Assembly (NCBI GenBank): GCA_016801885.1
Contig: CM028897.1
Span: 15,996,501-16,060,500 of the forward strand
Source of the DNA: Toxotes chatareus
Taxonomy: Eukaryota > Chordata > Actinopteri > Toxotidae
DNA length: 64,000 bases
Direction: 5' to 3'
The position numbers were made by a program, and so were the translations under genes. Positions 1 through 12,015 of this stretch are shown piece after piece (within the stretch, counting starts at the first letter, position 1; each line of letters opens with the position of its first letter). The notes beneath the pieces were generated by a model. That model was not told the origin of the DNA, did not search any database, and saw nothing but the letters and a program-made list of their open reading frames with translations.

Positions 1-559
1 GGATTTGGTGAAAGCGTTTATATGACCGACGCTATTTTAGCAGTAAATCCAATGTATCACACTTCCTTCGCAATTTAGAGATTAATGTTACACCGCAGCG
101 TTTGCGCTGCAGTGTGTATCAAGGAAAAAACAGGAGAAGTTACTTTCGCTAAAAAAAAGACAGTTGGACAGAGCCAACGATGAATCCTGGGAACCGGACA
201 CCTCCCCCATAAAAAGCAGAAAATCGTGCACATCTGAACATAAGCCTGCGAAAGATACACAAAACATGGATTATAGATTATGCTATTGCCTCCACACTTT
301 GCACAGCCTAACCTCGCCACTCCATAGAGAGGCATACTGGATTCACACTCTGAAAACAGTGGACCCCTTTTGGCATAAATTAATAATTGCATGTGTCATG
401 TTTCCTCTGATCCGGCACATACTTTGATATTATTATCATATTAGGTATTAAAATTAATTAGTATTATTTACTATATTTATGATAATATATATATATTCTG
501 ATAGGTGTGAAATAAACTGTCATGAATAACTAAAAATGAATATGTAAAACAGCCTGAAT
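1..559. other. non-coding, nothing recognised
   Basis: AT-rich sequence with only short chance open frames (up to about 105 codons, low complexity of composition, no domain). No splice-supported exon was seen. Confidence 0.5.
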
Positions 560-990
560 TCTTTGTGGCATTGATTCCACTCGATTCTGCACCATGTTGA
601 CACAATTGCATCACATCATTTCTGCAGGTTTATCAGCTGCACACTCCTCCTGTTCTGCCACGTCCCAAAGGTGTTCTACAGGATTCAGGTGTGGAGACTG
701 CAGAGGCCACAGAAGTTCAGCTTCTGGTCAGCAGCAACACTCAGATGGAAAGTGGAATTCAGACCATGATTGATTGGTAGTAAGGGGACCAAGGTGAAAA
801 AACATCCCACGCACCATTACATCACAATCACAACAGAAATCCAGATTCACTGCACCAGGCCACATTTTTCCAGTTTTCAGCCAGCTAAGTTTGGTGAATC
901 TGTGGACTATCATAGTATCCGGGCTTTGGTCTGCTTTGTATGAACGTCGCCTTTTAGGTTTCATTTTTGGAGATGTCCTGCAAAACACCA
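560..990. repeat. degenerate copy of a common teleost interspersed repeat
   Basis: The stretch with 'cccaaaggtgttctacaggattcaggtg' style wording and, further on, 'accaggccacatttttccag' and 'ggtgaatctgtgg' matches my recollection of a very abundant teleost dispersed repeat, heavily mutated here. An 87-residue minus-strand open frame inside it (728-991) is a remnant, not a gene. I cannot name the family with confidence. Confidence 0.55.
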
Positions 991-1843
991 AAACAAAGGA
1001 AGGGATTGTGAGGGGGTGGAGTTTAGCTGTATCTTAAAATGTTTTTTAGCTGTGGACCATTTTCACTCAAACAAAACAGGCTATGAACCAGACTGCATGT
1101 TTAATAGACAAGGGTGGAATAGTGAAATACCTCACTTAACGAGCAGTCACTGGCATACTGCAGTCATTTTGTGCTAGGTAGGAAAATATTATTGATTTAA
1201 TCAAGATAGGAGAAACCAGAGGACTTATCAACATTAAAAAAAACAAACAGCTGTTTTATATATTGGACTATCATAGGATGTGGGATTACATTGTTATTAT
1301 TTATAAATACACACTTTACACATTACAAGGGCAACTGTAAAAAAAAAAAAGTGTTTTATTTCCTACTGGCAGTTAACTTATTTACAATGTATGCAGATGT
1401 TTATAACATTTATTAAAATGAAAATATAGTCCAAGTCCTGTGTGATATTTATGTAAATCACATTTCCTTGTTGAACATCACGATTATGTAGTGTTAGGTG
1501 TCTATGTACTGGGAAGAACAAAGTAGTCAAAGACCATTCAAAATGCTGTGTTCTTCCCTGGTTCGTCAAACAGTAATGAGTCATTCTATGACCTATACTA
1601 TAGCATAGTTTCTGTTATAAATAACGTACATAGGTTTACAACTGCAATGTTGTCCAGAGAGATGGGAAAGTCCAGGGTCAAGATCAGCATCAAACCCTCT
1701 TCATGCAGAAGCAGAAAACAGAAAACGGTGTGGCAGCTGACGCCCTCACGTATATGCATGTGAGAACAACAGATTACATACATACAGACCTCTCTGACTT
1801 GTCATGAACCCAGAAGTCCAGATCACGAAAAGGTTTCTATGTT

Positions 1844-1849
1844 TTTATT
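1844..1849 (-). terminator. poly(A) signal of cdc42ep1
   Basis: AATAAA on the minus strand, about 45 nt after the stop codon. A second AATAAA on the same strand lies at 1360-1355, next to a poly-A/T run, and would give a 3'UTR of about 550 nt. Which is used cannot be told from sequence. Confidence 0.45.
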
Positions 1850-1893
1850 GGATCAATAAAGCTTCTGCTGTCTGCTGATAGGAGTTTCAGCAT

Positions 1894-4800
1894 CTAGACT
1901 TTGATCTCCTCCTCTTCCTCAGAAAAGGTGTGTTGTGTTTTGCAGCTGCTGGAAAAAGCAGGAGAGGTGGTGCTGCTGCTCGTCCTCGGGCCCTTCGTGA
2001 AGGACCCTCCACCATAATGGCGAGAGAGCACGTCAGCTGCCCTCTGGAACCTTTCTGCCTCCATTACAGGCTCTGCTCTCTGTGAAGACCCAGTGGGTGT
2101 ATCTGGTGTCCTCAGAGACCTCCTCTCCTCCTCTTGCCCTGTCCAGTTGGAGCTACAGGAGCGCCCTCTGCTGTTCATATTCCTGCCGAGCGACCCGCTG
2201 CTCATGGAAGGATTGGGTGAAGTTACCCCAGGGCTCTGCACAGGCGTCTCTGTTAGAGAGCTGTCATCCTCATCTTCTCCTTCATCTTCCTCCCCTGCTG
2301 CCTGCCTGTGATTGGATATCTGATGGCAGCTGGGGTTGTCAATCAAGCTCAGTACCTCAGTCATAAGAGAAGGACCGAGGTCTACAGTGAACGAGGTGAG
2401 TGAATCTGAGCGTGTCAGCGCGATGCCACCGCTGTCTGGTAGAGACCCTTTCTGGACATCTCTGTCTTGAAACTGTCTGTCAAGGTGAGAGAGGCGGGGC
2501 AGAGTGACAAATCCAGAATGCAAACCTACAAACAGACAAGAGGAAGAAATGATCTGAACTAATGACACAACATGAAGAAAACACCTTAAACGCATTCTTG
2601 CACTTTAACTTGACATACATGACAACATAGAACTCTACAAGAAATATGTCAAAGTGGGCATGGTGCAAGGAATGTTTACAAGGAATGTGTACCAGTTGGA
2701 TTTTGTAGAGTTTCTGTTTGATACGTCAGCAATTAGCAAAACAATTTCATTTGAATGAATCAGAAAAATTTCCCATATCCCTGTAAACTTCAGTCCATCC
2801 ATTATTCAGTATTTATGGAGCAGCTCCAGAACAGAAAATATCATTAAACCTGTATGACATAGAATCTTTGAAAGTACATATAGTGGTTGACATCACTTAA
2901 TGCTCATCAAAATGCAAAGTCAGAAAGAAACCGATTGAGAGAAAACAATAAGGGACCTTTAAGACTGAAGTTTGAGCTGTGAAACAGGGCTCTTTTAAGG
3001 TCAGCAATTCAGCTTCTTCACCAGAGAGTGGCAGTATGTGACAACCCAGCAGTATTTTTAGGTGTTTTCCCAGAGTCTCATCCTAACCCACAGCAACTCC
3101 ACAGCTCCACAACTTCCCTGCAGGGACAGGCTGAATTTTGTTTCCTGGACACTTAATGTTACAACTGTCAGACAGTAGGAAAAAAAATGGGAGATGTGAG
3201 AGTGGTATGATGCCACTCAAAGAGTGAAGAAAGACAGAGAAAGAAATACAAATAAGAAGTGAGTGAACTGACTGGATCCTAGAAATTGCCACGATGAGAA
3301 TCCAGTAATGTGTGAGTGATGTTCAGTTGATAAAGGACTGAATCACTGATAAAACTGTGGAGAAAAATACCTTTACAGAACACTGTGAGAAAAACGACTT
3401 TACTAAAACTATATATAAGAACATCTGTACAGAAGTAAAGGCATGTGAGGAGGACATGAAAAGGTGGGTGGGAATGAAAAAAAATGACACAGAGGGCAAA
3501 CCCACTGATGTCAGAAAGCGCCTATCATCCCTCGGTTCACTGGCTCTCTATGCCGGCTCCACATCACTCAGTTTGGGTAAATTCCTTATGACTTGGGTAA
3601 GAAATCTGGAGATGGAAAGGGGATTTCCAGTCCAGTCCCTGCACTGCTGCCTGATAGGCTCTGATTGGATGGCAGACATAATGAGTGGTGTGTTTATGCT
3701 GTGCATTCAGGCAGTCACACATGCACACAGAGATGACAGGAAATGCCCGCCATGTATCTTTCTTTCTCCCAAACCAGCTGTGTGTGTTTGTGTTTATAGG
3801 CCTAATTATGTACAGGTGTTGCCTAGGTGATTCCAGATGACTCAGAAGAAGCCCGCTTGTTTGCTGGTTGTCTTGGAGGAATGTGGGAACGATGTTGAAA
3901 GGAGGGCAACCTCACCCTCTCTATTTATGTGTTTGCTGACATTTATAGTTCTCTTTTCACCACATCAGCTCAGCAGCTCTTTGTGCTGTTTGGTCTGTTG
4001 GGGAGTGAATAGTAAGAATAAAGACTATGATGATGTATCCTTTTTTATGGTGACTAATACATTGCTGTTATACCAGTGGGCTGCGGCCCATAAGCTGGTC
4101 ATTGGCCATTCTGTTTGGGTCACACATCCACTGTAAGCGGTGCTCCATGCAATATAAGAACCTCTCAGCTCTGTAGGACCTTTTTGTCTATAGTTTTGTG
4201 CATTGCCTCAGAGTTTAGTGTAACCTGAAGAGAGAGAGAAAGTGTTCTACCTGTACAGTATGCCTCTTCAAAGATCTTGACATTTCACATCAGACACATA
4301 TTCCCTGTGTCTTTAATTTATTTAAATTTGAAAAAAATTGAAATTTTTGAAATTGTTTGTCAATGTCAATTGTTTGTCAATGAAGTAGTTGATTTGGTGT
4401 GAATGTGAATTAAACTGCACCTCTTCTGTTGTGACATTCTCATAACTATGCCCTGTTCTTAATGAATTATTTTTTGAGTGTCCTTTTCTAAAACCACCAC
4501 AATTCATCAGCTCACTTTTAATGAAGATGACCTTGCTGCTAAGATGCTTTACAAAAACCCCGTCCCATGCTGGAGGTGATTATCTATATTATCTCACCAT
4601 ATGTGCAGAAGGAGTCATCCGTTGAGCTGACAGAGCTGGGGAACAGCACCCTCTGTAGGCACCCATTGGGAGAGTCTATGTTCAGTTGGGGCAGGGAGAT
4701 GGCGTTCTTGATGATGGGTGAGATGTCTGGTGGTGGGGATGACAGGTCCCGGGAGCCCCCTCGCGGCCGTGGCCCAGAGTTTTTCTGTACGTGCCGAAAG

Positions 4801-5051
4801 GTGCGTGTGAAGAAGCCAGTTGTCTTGGAACTGTTTGTTGAGTCCGGACTTCCTGGCTCCCTGATGCCCCCGTAGTTGCTAAGGAAGGAAGTGTCACCAA
4901 ACACATCCCCGCCACGGCCAACATGCATAGTATGTCGGAAGTCACCCAGCGGCGGGCTGATCATGTCTACGGAGAGGTCGCTCTTGAAACGGCGTTTCCC
5001 TTGAGAGCCAGACACAAGGCCCTTAATCCCTGGCAGTTTTCCCAGACTCAT
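1894..5051 (-). CDS. cdc42ep1: Cdc42 effector protein 1 (BORG5), two coding exons
   Basis: CDS is complement(4598..5051, 1894..2525), 1086 nt or 361 residues. The family binds GTP-Cdc42 and organises septins and actin under the membrane. Exon 1 starts MSLGKLPGIKGL and contains a CRIB motif at residues 31-45 (ISPPLGDFRHTMHVG), then a BORG block with SPIIKNAISLPQL. Its donor (ATG|GTGAGA, phase 1) joins an acceptor at 2525, rebuilding a TYGLHSGF junction like the family's YGLDSGF. Exon 2 carries the third BORG block (RSDSLTSFTVDLGPSL) and ends in an acidic EEEEEIKV tail, close to the human EDDEVKV end. The human protein is about 390 residues, so the length fits. The start is chosen because MSLGKL is the family N-terminus. 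It lies divergent to card10, and the two genes are also neighbours in human, which supports cdc42ep1 over other CDC42EP paralogues. Confidence 0.93.
2526..4597 (-). other. cdc42ep1 intron between coding exons
   Basis: 2.07-kb intron, no recognised gene. It contains a near tandem copy of a 16-bp unit (caattgtttgtcaatg) around 4350-4382 and a CTCF-like near match at about 3020-3034. Nothing else stands out. Confidence 0.7.
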
Positions 5052-5142
5052 GGTGGCAGAAAAGATGTGTAATTTTCCTTTAATCCGAATGTGAGCGTCT
5101 GATTACATGTCAGTCAAAATTTGAATTCCAGTAAAGGGCCCA
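4598..5142 (-). other. cdc42ep1: cdc42ep1 exon with start codon and short 5'UTR
   Basis: On the minus strand a pyrimidine-rich tract followed by TTTTACAG ends at 5143, so the exon would begin at 5142, 91 nt upstream of the ATG at 5051..5049. This implies at least one upstream non-coding exon. Confidence 0.65.
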
Positions 5143-8100
5143 CTGTAAAACCAGAGAGAAAGAAAAACAATTAAAATGCCGGGACAGTGAGGACAGAAAA
5201 CACAAATATGTGGTTGATCAGTCGGCAGAGAATGTGTGCATAATCCATTCTCCACACAGCCAGAGCCTACTATTCATCCACACTTAGCCAACGGTTTCCC
5301 TTTTGGATCTACGCTCCAAGATGCCAGTATGGATGTGGAGTTAGTCAAATATCTGTCTACATCCCCATTTCATTCTCCTCTTTCCCTCTCCCCCTCTTGT
5401 GCACAGCTACTTGTACATGTCTGTCCAAAACACTCATCTCACTTCTGACTTCTGCGTTGCAAGAGCCTTCAGTCATGACAAAACAAAGAAGATGAGTTAC
5501 AAGGTCATACTTCGTTTCCTCTGGCTACCACAGATTATGTGGTTGGAGAGTTTGGGGCTGACTGGGCATCCGTTCAGATTCAGTTCAGCAAATGACAGTT
5601 TAGAAATACAACATACAGCCACAGCTGCAAATACACTGAGATGTGATTTCAGCCAAACAACTCAGCTGGCTTGCGTGACAAAAGCAATGAAAAAGACTCA
5701 TGTTTGTACTGTGTTTACTTAATTCTATATCGTTTTAGGCTTGAGGAACTGTCTTGCTGTCAGTGGCATTTTGCTTGCAGCAGTAAAAGGGTCATCCCAC
5801 CAGGAAGCCTTGTGAAACCACAGTACGTTTAATTTGCTTTTTACCCAAACCTAGTAAAAGCAACTTTTAAGTAGCAGATAGGAAGAATTTTAAAGACAAA
5901 GTGGTCAGTGTGTTACACCCAGCACACTTGTGGAAGTTTATAAATAACTCTCTTAAGGAACTATAATTGGATTGAGTCACTTTATAGCCCCATTCCCACC
6001 AGTCTCTCTTTTCTCCTCTCACTGTTATTTAGGTTTCAGGTTAGATTCCAAGGATTAATACCTGAGTTCATGTTTGAGGTGTCACCCAGCCCTCTGTGGT
6101 TTTTAACCTTAATTCAGCATCCCACCTAAACCGTATGCACTGTTGTCACGCAGTGATGAATTACATGCATGACGAATCATCAGTTAGAAATTTTTCATCC
6201 TTTTTCGAATAACAACCTTTTGTATTCGAAGACCTTCAGTAATTTTACTTGAGCCTGCGCTTTTAAAGAAAGTGCTTCATTCATTCCCATTCACAGCTGA
6301 ATGTCAAAGCAGCAGTGTCTCCACTCTGTTGCTTACTGAAGGTGAGTCCTTTTTGTGTGTGTTCAATGGATCTCAACTTCTGAGAGAACCTAGCATGTCT
6401 CATCCGATAAGTTGTCTTCATCAAAGTTCATGCAGACAGAGAGAGAGAGCTGGGGGGGAGTCCACCACCATGCACCGTCTCCCACTAAAGAGGTTTATCC
6501 ATGTGTGCAACAGGCTGTCCACAAGACACCACGTCTCTTGCCCCGCTTCTTTGTCCTGTGTTCCCTGGTTCCTCTGTACCCAAGACGACAGACCTTTGAG
6601 AGGCAATGAAAACAATCAGAGCAAAGGAAAAAAGAGGGTAATGCTTTCTTGATATGGCCAATAGAGTAAAGTGCCGTAATCCAGCAACTGTTTTGTCTGC
6701 ATCGTCCTGGAAGAAAGATAAGGCTCCTTCAGGATTGTCCGTGCACTGGATTATCTGATAATCCCTTCTGTCTTCCCTCCCTCTCTGACTCCCTCACTTG
6801 CTCTCTGCCTTCTTCAATCCACTTAGTTCTCCAAAGGTTTCCAGGTAGGGGGGGGGCTTCTCTGTTTTCTTTCAGTTCACCTAAGGCCAGCTAAGAGAGC
6901 AGACAGAGGGAAAACGAGAGAGATGTGTGTTAGTTACACACTGGACCAAAGACTAAAGCAGGAGCGTTCAGGCGCATGTAAATGTGTCAGGCGACTAAAA
7001 CTTTCGGGTTGACTGATGCTGGGAATGTTTCTCTCTCTCTCTCTCTGTTGCCTGAGGAGTCAACAAGTTCTCTTTTGTGTACTTTCTAAGTCTGAGTTGT
7101 ATGATTAATATTTATTAGAGTACAGTACCTCTCCATTATCCTCACTTGAGTCAACAGCACCATTCTGCTGTTACACAGATGATAACTAAATTTATTTTTG
7201 CACTGGATAAATTAGATTATTAATCAATTCATCCCGACAAAAAATACATCTAAAACTATTTGATAACCAATTAATCATTTCCTTTACTTTTTTAAAATTG
7301 TGAGTGACATTTCATAGACTAAAGTGTTTACCCAATTTATCTGAAGAATAAAAAGAGATGAATCAATAATGAAAAAATAATCATTAACCCAGTTTTTAAT
7401 GTAATAGAATGGTTCCTATTATGAATTCATGCTATATTTTACTTTAGGAGCCACACATACAATTTTATACATTAAATTTTTCAATGAATTGTATATAAAG
7501 AACTTTTTAATGACGTGACACACTGGAGACCTACAACCTCCAAAGCCTCTGTGTATCTGCTTTTCCTGGATACACCTTCTTCCTGCCTGCTGAAGAAAAG
7601 CACTGGTAAGCTCTAAAACACGTGACCTCTCCAAACCACGCAGCCAGTGTTGGATTAATGTCGCAGGCTGCTGGAGATACTAGCCGAGGCTGCTGCCAGG
7701 CCAATCTGCACCTGTGATATAACATCTTGAGCAAGGTGCTGGTGCCACTCTTACTGGGCACTGGCCCTGGCTCAGATTACGTTCCCTAAATCTTCATCTA
7801 ATCCCAGTTTTTCGACAGTCCCGGGACAAATGTTTGGGGGTGGCCAACATTCACCCACTAACTTGAAGGAGGGAGAGAAAATATGAAGTGAAGGAAGAGA
7901 AAGATATCATGAAGGTATGGGTGTGACAGCTTGAGCAAACAACTTAGAGATGGCCATTCATAGAGAAGAGGGGGAGGCGGGGGTGGTGAGCTGTTGCCTG
8001 ACTGATCCCTGAACTGGTAACACTTAGCTTAAGAGAGCGATTAGGTTCTGTGGGCACAAGACGCTGAGAGGCAGATAAACATCAACAGCAAGTTTATTGT

Positions 8101-11052
8101 CAGTTCCCAGATTAATGAACAACTTTAGACTGAATTTCCTTCCCTACATCTCTAACTACCACTTCTTTCCCCCTTTCATCTATCCTTCTTGGTGTTGTAT
8201 TTCAGCATTCTGACGTCACAGCTTATCATGGTGTAATTGACATGTTTTCTCCGGCTTTTATAGCTGGCAGCCCCCCCAAACATAACTGTCTGTCATTGCT
8301 TTGTGAGCAGTAAATGTAGCTCGGCTCAGATCTCTTAATGCACACTAAAGTTTAATACCAGCCCAGAAATTCACTTTGGAGACTTTATTCAGAAAATTGG
8401 CCTTGTTAGAAACAAACAGAAAGACATTTAAATCTGCTAAACATGTTATTTATCTGTAAATTGTACCTGCAGACATCCATAAACAAGACTGTTTCGCGTG
8501 AGCTGCCCGGCTGATTGCAGAGACAGAGACAGACGGGTTGGAAAGCGTAATGGGAACAGCATGCGATGGGGAGAGCAGACCGGACGCCATCTATTATGGC
8601 CATCAAATAAAGGATCTGAGGACACTGATGAGAAACACATTTTTACCTCCTGTCTTTATGTGTCCCCCCCCCCCAGATTTCTATTTTAGGCTCTACCTTC
8701 AATCAATCTTGCTGTCTTTTATCTCTCTGTTCTTCCCTCTGTCACAAAAACACACACTGTCAAACACGCTCCCCTTCTCTGTCACTCTCCCTGTTGCAAG
8801 CAGATTTAGTATGTTGGTCAAACATCTGGTCCCACAGAGCCACAAATTGCCGAATCAGGCTCTGGTGACATTTCAGGGGCCGTTCAATCCCAGTGGCTCA
8901 GAAAAAGTTTCACGTCTAAGTCCATGTACTCATACACACACACATACACACACACACACAAGGCTGTGTGTCGCAGTGGGTCAACTCTGAGGTTGCTTCC
9001 TCCACTGGTCTGGAGGGCCACGGTCCTTTTACAGCACGGAACCAGCAAACTGTGGTTGAGGTCGGAACACCCTGACCATTACGCATGGCTCCAAAATACA
9101 ACATGCTCTCAGATTAAAAGGATCTACTTCTGCAACGTGGCAATACTCTCCAAGGCCTGCCGGGTCCTTATGTTGGGGAACGTTTCGTACGTGACTGTGA
9201 TGGTTTATGAATGTGATGATATCTGATTGGGAAGTCTGATATCAGACTGTGAACACAGATATGTGTAATGTGACATATGTGTCACATCTGAGCACTGTCA
9301 TGTTCCGTGTTCTGTTCTGTCAAGTCCACAAAAGAAATTCACTGCATGTTAGACCTTTTCAGCTGATTCAGTGACTTCTGTTACAATGCACAGACTTTAA
9401 AGCAACTATTTCACAGCAGGCTAAGCAAACAAATGAATCTTTATGGTCTGGTTTAACCTCTGGCATCATTCATTAGCTTCATAAATGTTTGGGTTTTTTT
9501 TGTTTCTTTTTTAATGTATTGGACCTATGTCAACAGAACACAGGGGAAATGAGGCCAAGCAACAGTGAAGTGCAAATATGTCTCATTCCATTCCAAACAA
9601 AGAGGATAAGGAAATGTTACCTATCCGAACTTCCACTTAGCAAACACAAACAGGGAGGTGCAGTTAATGAAACATAAAAGTGGCAATTCAACGCTGCCAA
9701 GTCTGTGTGTAAGGTAAGTAAGGTACAGCAGGGTAGACTCCACGGACGTAGCCTCTGTAGCCTTTAATGACACAATGAAGTGCAATGATTTCCATCTCGA
9801 GTGCTCACTCTGTCACTTTAGATTGTTATGATTTTCCATTTTCTTTTATTCCATGTATCACAGTCACGTGATCTTCAGCTCTTTGAAAACATAATGGTTT
9901 CGAGCCTTTTGTCCATATTTGAAATCATCCAGGCTGGACAGAAGTCAAGTGTCCACTAAAGCGCGGCACTGCTGCAGGGAGTGTCTCAGCAGGCCAGATA
10001 CTGGGATGGTTGAAGGCTAGTCCCCGTAACCATGACGCCACCTCCATGACTGGCTGCCAACCCACTGACGTGATATTTGGCACAACTTTTGGACAGTTGC
10101 TCTGCGGTTTGACCAGAGGAGCACAGTGACCAATTGATTTTGACTGTTTCCACCAAACATGGTCTCACCACCTCAGTTAGATCCAAGCTACAGTTTATGG
10201 AACTCAGTGAAATGTAACACTGTGTGAAATCACTTGATATATAATACAGTCCATAGTTCAAGTTCTATTTAAACATAACAAAAAAAGACTAATGGGAAGT
10301 AATGTTGCAGAAGAGGATGTACAGAGGGTAACATGTAGCGTGCATGAGAAAGGACTTATATAGGGAATAACTGCCTCACTCTTGCAAACACTGATTTACA
10401 GGTGGATTATACTGGAGCATTTGTAAAGCGACGATGCAGCTTGTTTTCAACTTGCTGTCAGGATTTTTGATTTTTTTTTAATTGAATAATGATGCTGTCT
10501 TCTGACTGATGGGTCTGCAACATGAGCACAGATTGTTTGGTGTCTTTAAAGCACTTTTTTTTGTCTCTAGTTTGCATGCATGCCCAGATGTATTACTAAT
10601 TTCCACTGAGTCGATTCACACCTACATCATATAACTTTATCTAAACCATTTAGATGTCCTTAGAGAAACAGTGACTCACTTTTAACTCTGCACAGTGATG
10701 TGGCAAACACTTTGTTGGACAAGTGCAGCAGGTACTGTGAAGGTGTATGTCGATTCATACGCAGCACAGAGACAGAGTTTGTCCGGGACATGTGGGCATA
10801 AGCATGCAAAAGTCGGTTATACTGATTTTGCGAGAGACCCCAGGTGAGACCCGATGGCTGACCCCACAGTTCGCTTCTTTTAGGCAATGAGATGCACCCG
10901 AACCTTATTTTATATCAAGTTAATGAGACTGGGAGTAACTTACTGTACATAATTCTTGCTGTTGATTTTAACACCCCCGTTATCAATTTCCAGTATACAA
11001 ACACATCAAACAAGGTGGTTTACAAACTCTTGCTTTTCTAAACGATCTTACC
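5143..11052 (-). other. probable cdc42ep1 5'UTR intron, no other gene seen
   Basis: Open frames here are short and lack recognisable domains. It contains a CT run (7030-7046) and a CA repeat (8931-8961). No coding exon on either strand could be supported. Confidence 0.45.
8931..8961. repeat. (CA)n microsatellite
   Basis: Near-perfect CA/TACA dinucleotide repeat of about 31 bp. Confidence 0.9.
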
Positions 11053-11300
11053 TTAAAATTAACTCAGTGCGCTGTCGTTTCGCAGAGAGACAACTTCACC
11101 AGCCCTCGTCTCTGTCATCCTCTCCGGTGAACACCGCATGTTTCCGCTTAGACATGTAGCGGCTCTGAGCTGCAGCTGACAAGTGGACTGGAAGGAGATG
11201 GAGAGGAGGAGGAGGAAGAGGAGGAGGCGGAGGAGAGGGAGGTGGGTGGACTCCAGAAGAGTGAACGTCGAAATAATAATGGATGATGTTGAACATCAAC
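11053..11300 (-). other. cdc42ep1: candidate non-coding first exon and promoter of cdc42ep1
   Basis: Read on the minus strand, a CT/GC-rich stretch runs from about 11300 and reaches a strong donor (TTAAG|GTAAGA) with its GT at 11051-11050 and the exon end at 11052. It is the best donor seen upstream of the 5142 acceptor, which would give a 5.9-kb 5'UTR intron. The transcription start is not defined and the link to cdc42ep1 is inferred from position and strand only. Confidence 0.4.
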
Positions 11301-11819
11301 TTGCTGTTAATCTATGATAAGTTTAAGCAAACGGTCTACAAAGAAACAACCACCTGTCCCAGAAAGAGAATGAGTGGCTGCCTGACAAGTTGGTGGATCA
11401 TCACATGACTCTCAACAAGTATGTAGCTGATCATATAAACTTTCCATATGAGCAAAACTGAAAACGCATGCAAATGATGCTCATCAAAACTGCACAAGAA
11501 AAAGGAAAAAAAAACAACAGAACAATTGTAGCTCAGCCTTCAAACTCTAAGTGTGAGGTAGACTCTGAGCACATTCTCATGTGGGGCTGAAGGCTGCAAT
11601 AATAAACTGCTGTGACTCTTCCCACACTGTCTTGTCACTGTGTGCTTGTGCTTCTGGCTAAATATGGGTATATGTGCATGTTTATGGTTTGGTATTTTTT
11701 TCCCTCCTTGTTTGGTTGTGAACTGGTCTTAAATTTTTCGGGTATTCAGCAGTGACTTGGATATTTAAACATGAGCTGAGATCACACAAAACACACTCAC
11801 ACATACACATCTTTGCTTT

Positions 11820-12015
11820 ACTACATTCCTGAGAACCTGTCATTGACATAATGCATTTCCTAGCCTCTTACGCTGACCTTAACCATCACAACTACATGCC
11901 TAAACCCAACCCAACCCTAACCTGAACCTAATTCTAAACTAAAACCAAATCTTAACCTTCAAACATCTCTTTAAAGTGGTGAGGATTGACCAAAATGTCC
12001 TCACTGTAAGGTCTA
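11820..12015. repeat. teleost TTAGGG-like dispersed repeat
   Basis: A block of CCTAAC-like units (ccctaacctgaacctaattctaaac) followed by a 'gaccaaaatgtcctcac' segment is the pattern of a widely dispersed fish repeat that I recall from many teleost introns. It is degenerate and internal, not a telomere. It is followed by a CA microsatellite at 12021-12042. Confidence 0.6.

Noticed and set aside
3020..3034. CTCF site in the cdc42ep1 intron
   Set aside because: CCAGAGAGTGGCAG differs from the core consensus at an important position, so it is too weak to call.
7895..8300. Additional exon of a gene between cdc42ep1 and card10
   Set aside because: No open frame with flanking splice signals and no homology pattern.
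11880..11960. CCTAAC units as an interstitial telomere
   Set aside because: Units are irregular and belong to a dispersed fish repeat with further non-telomeric sequence. No long TTAGGG array.
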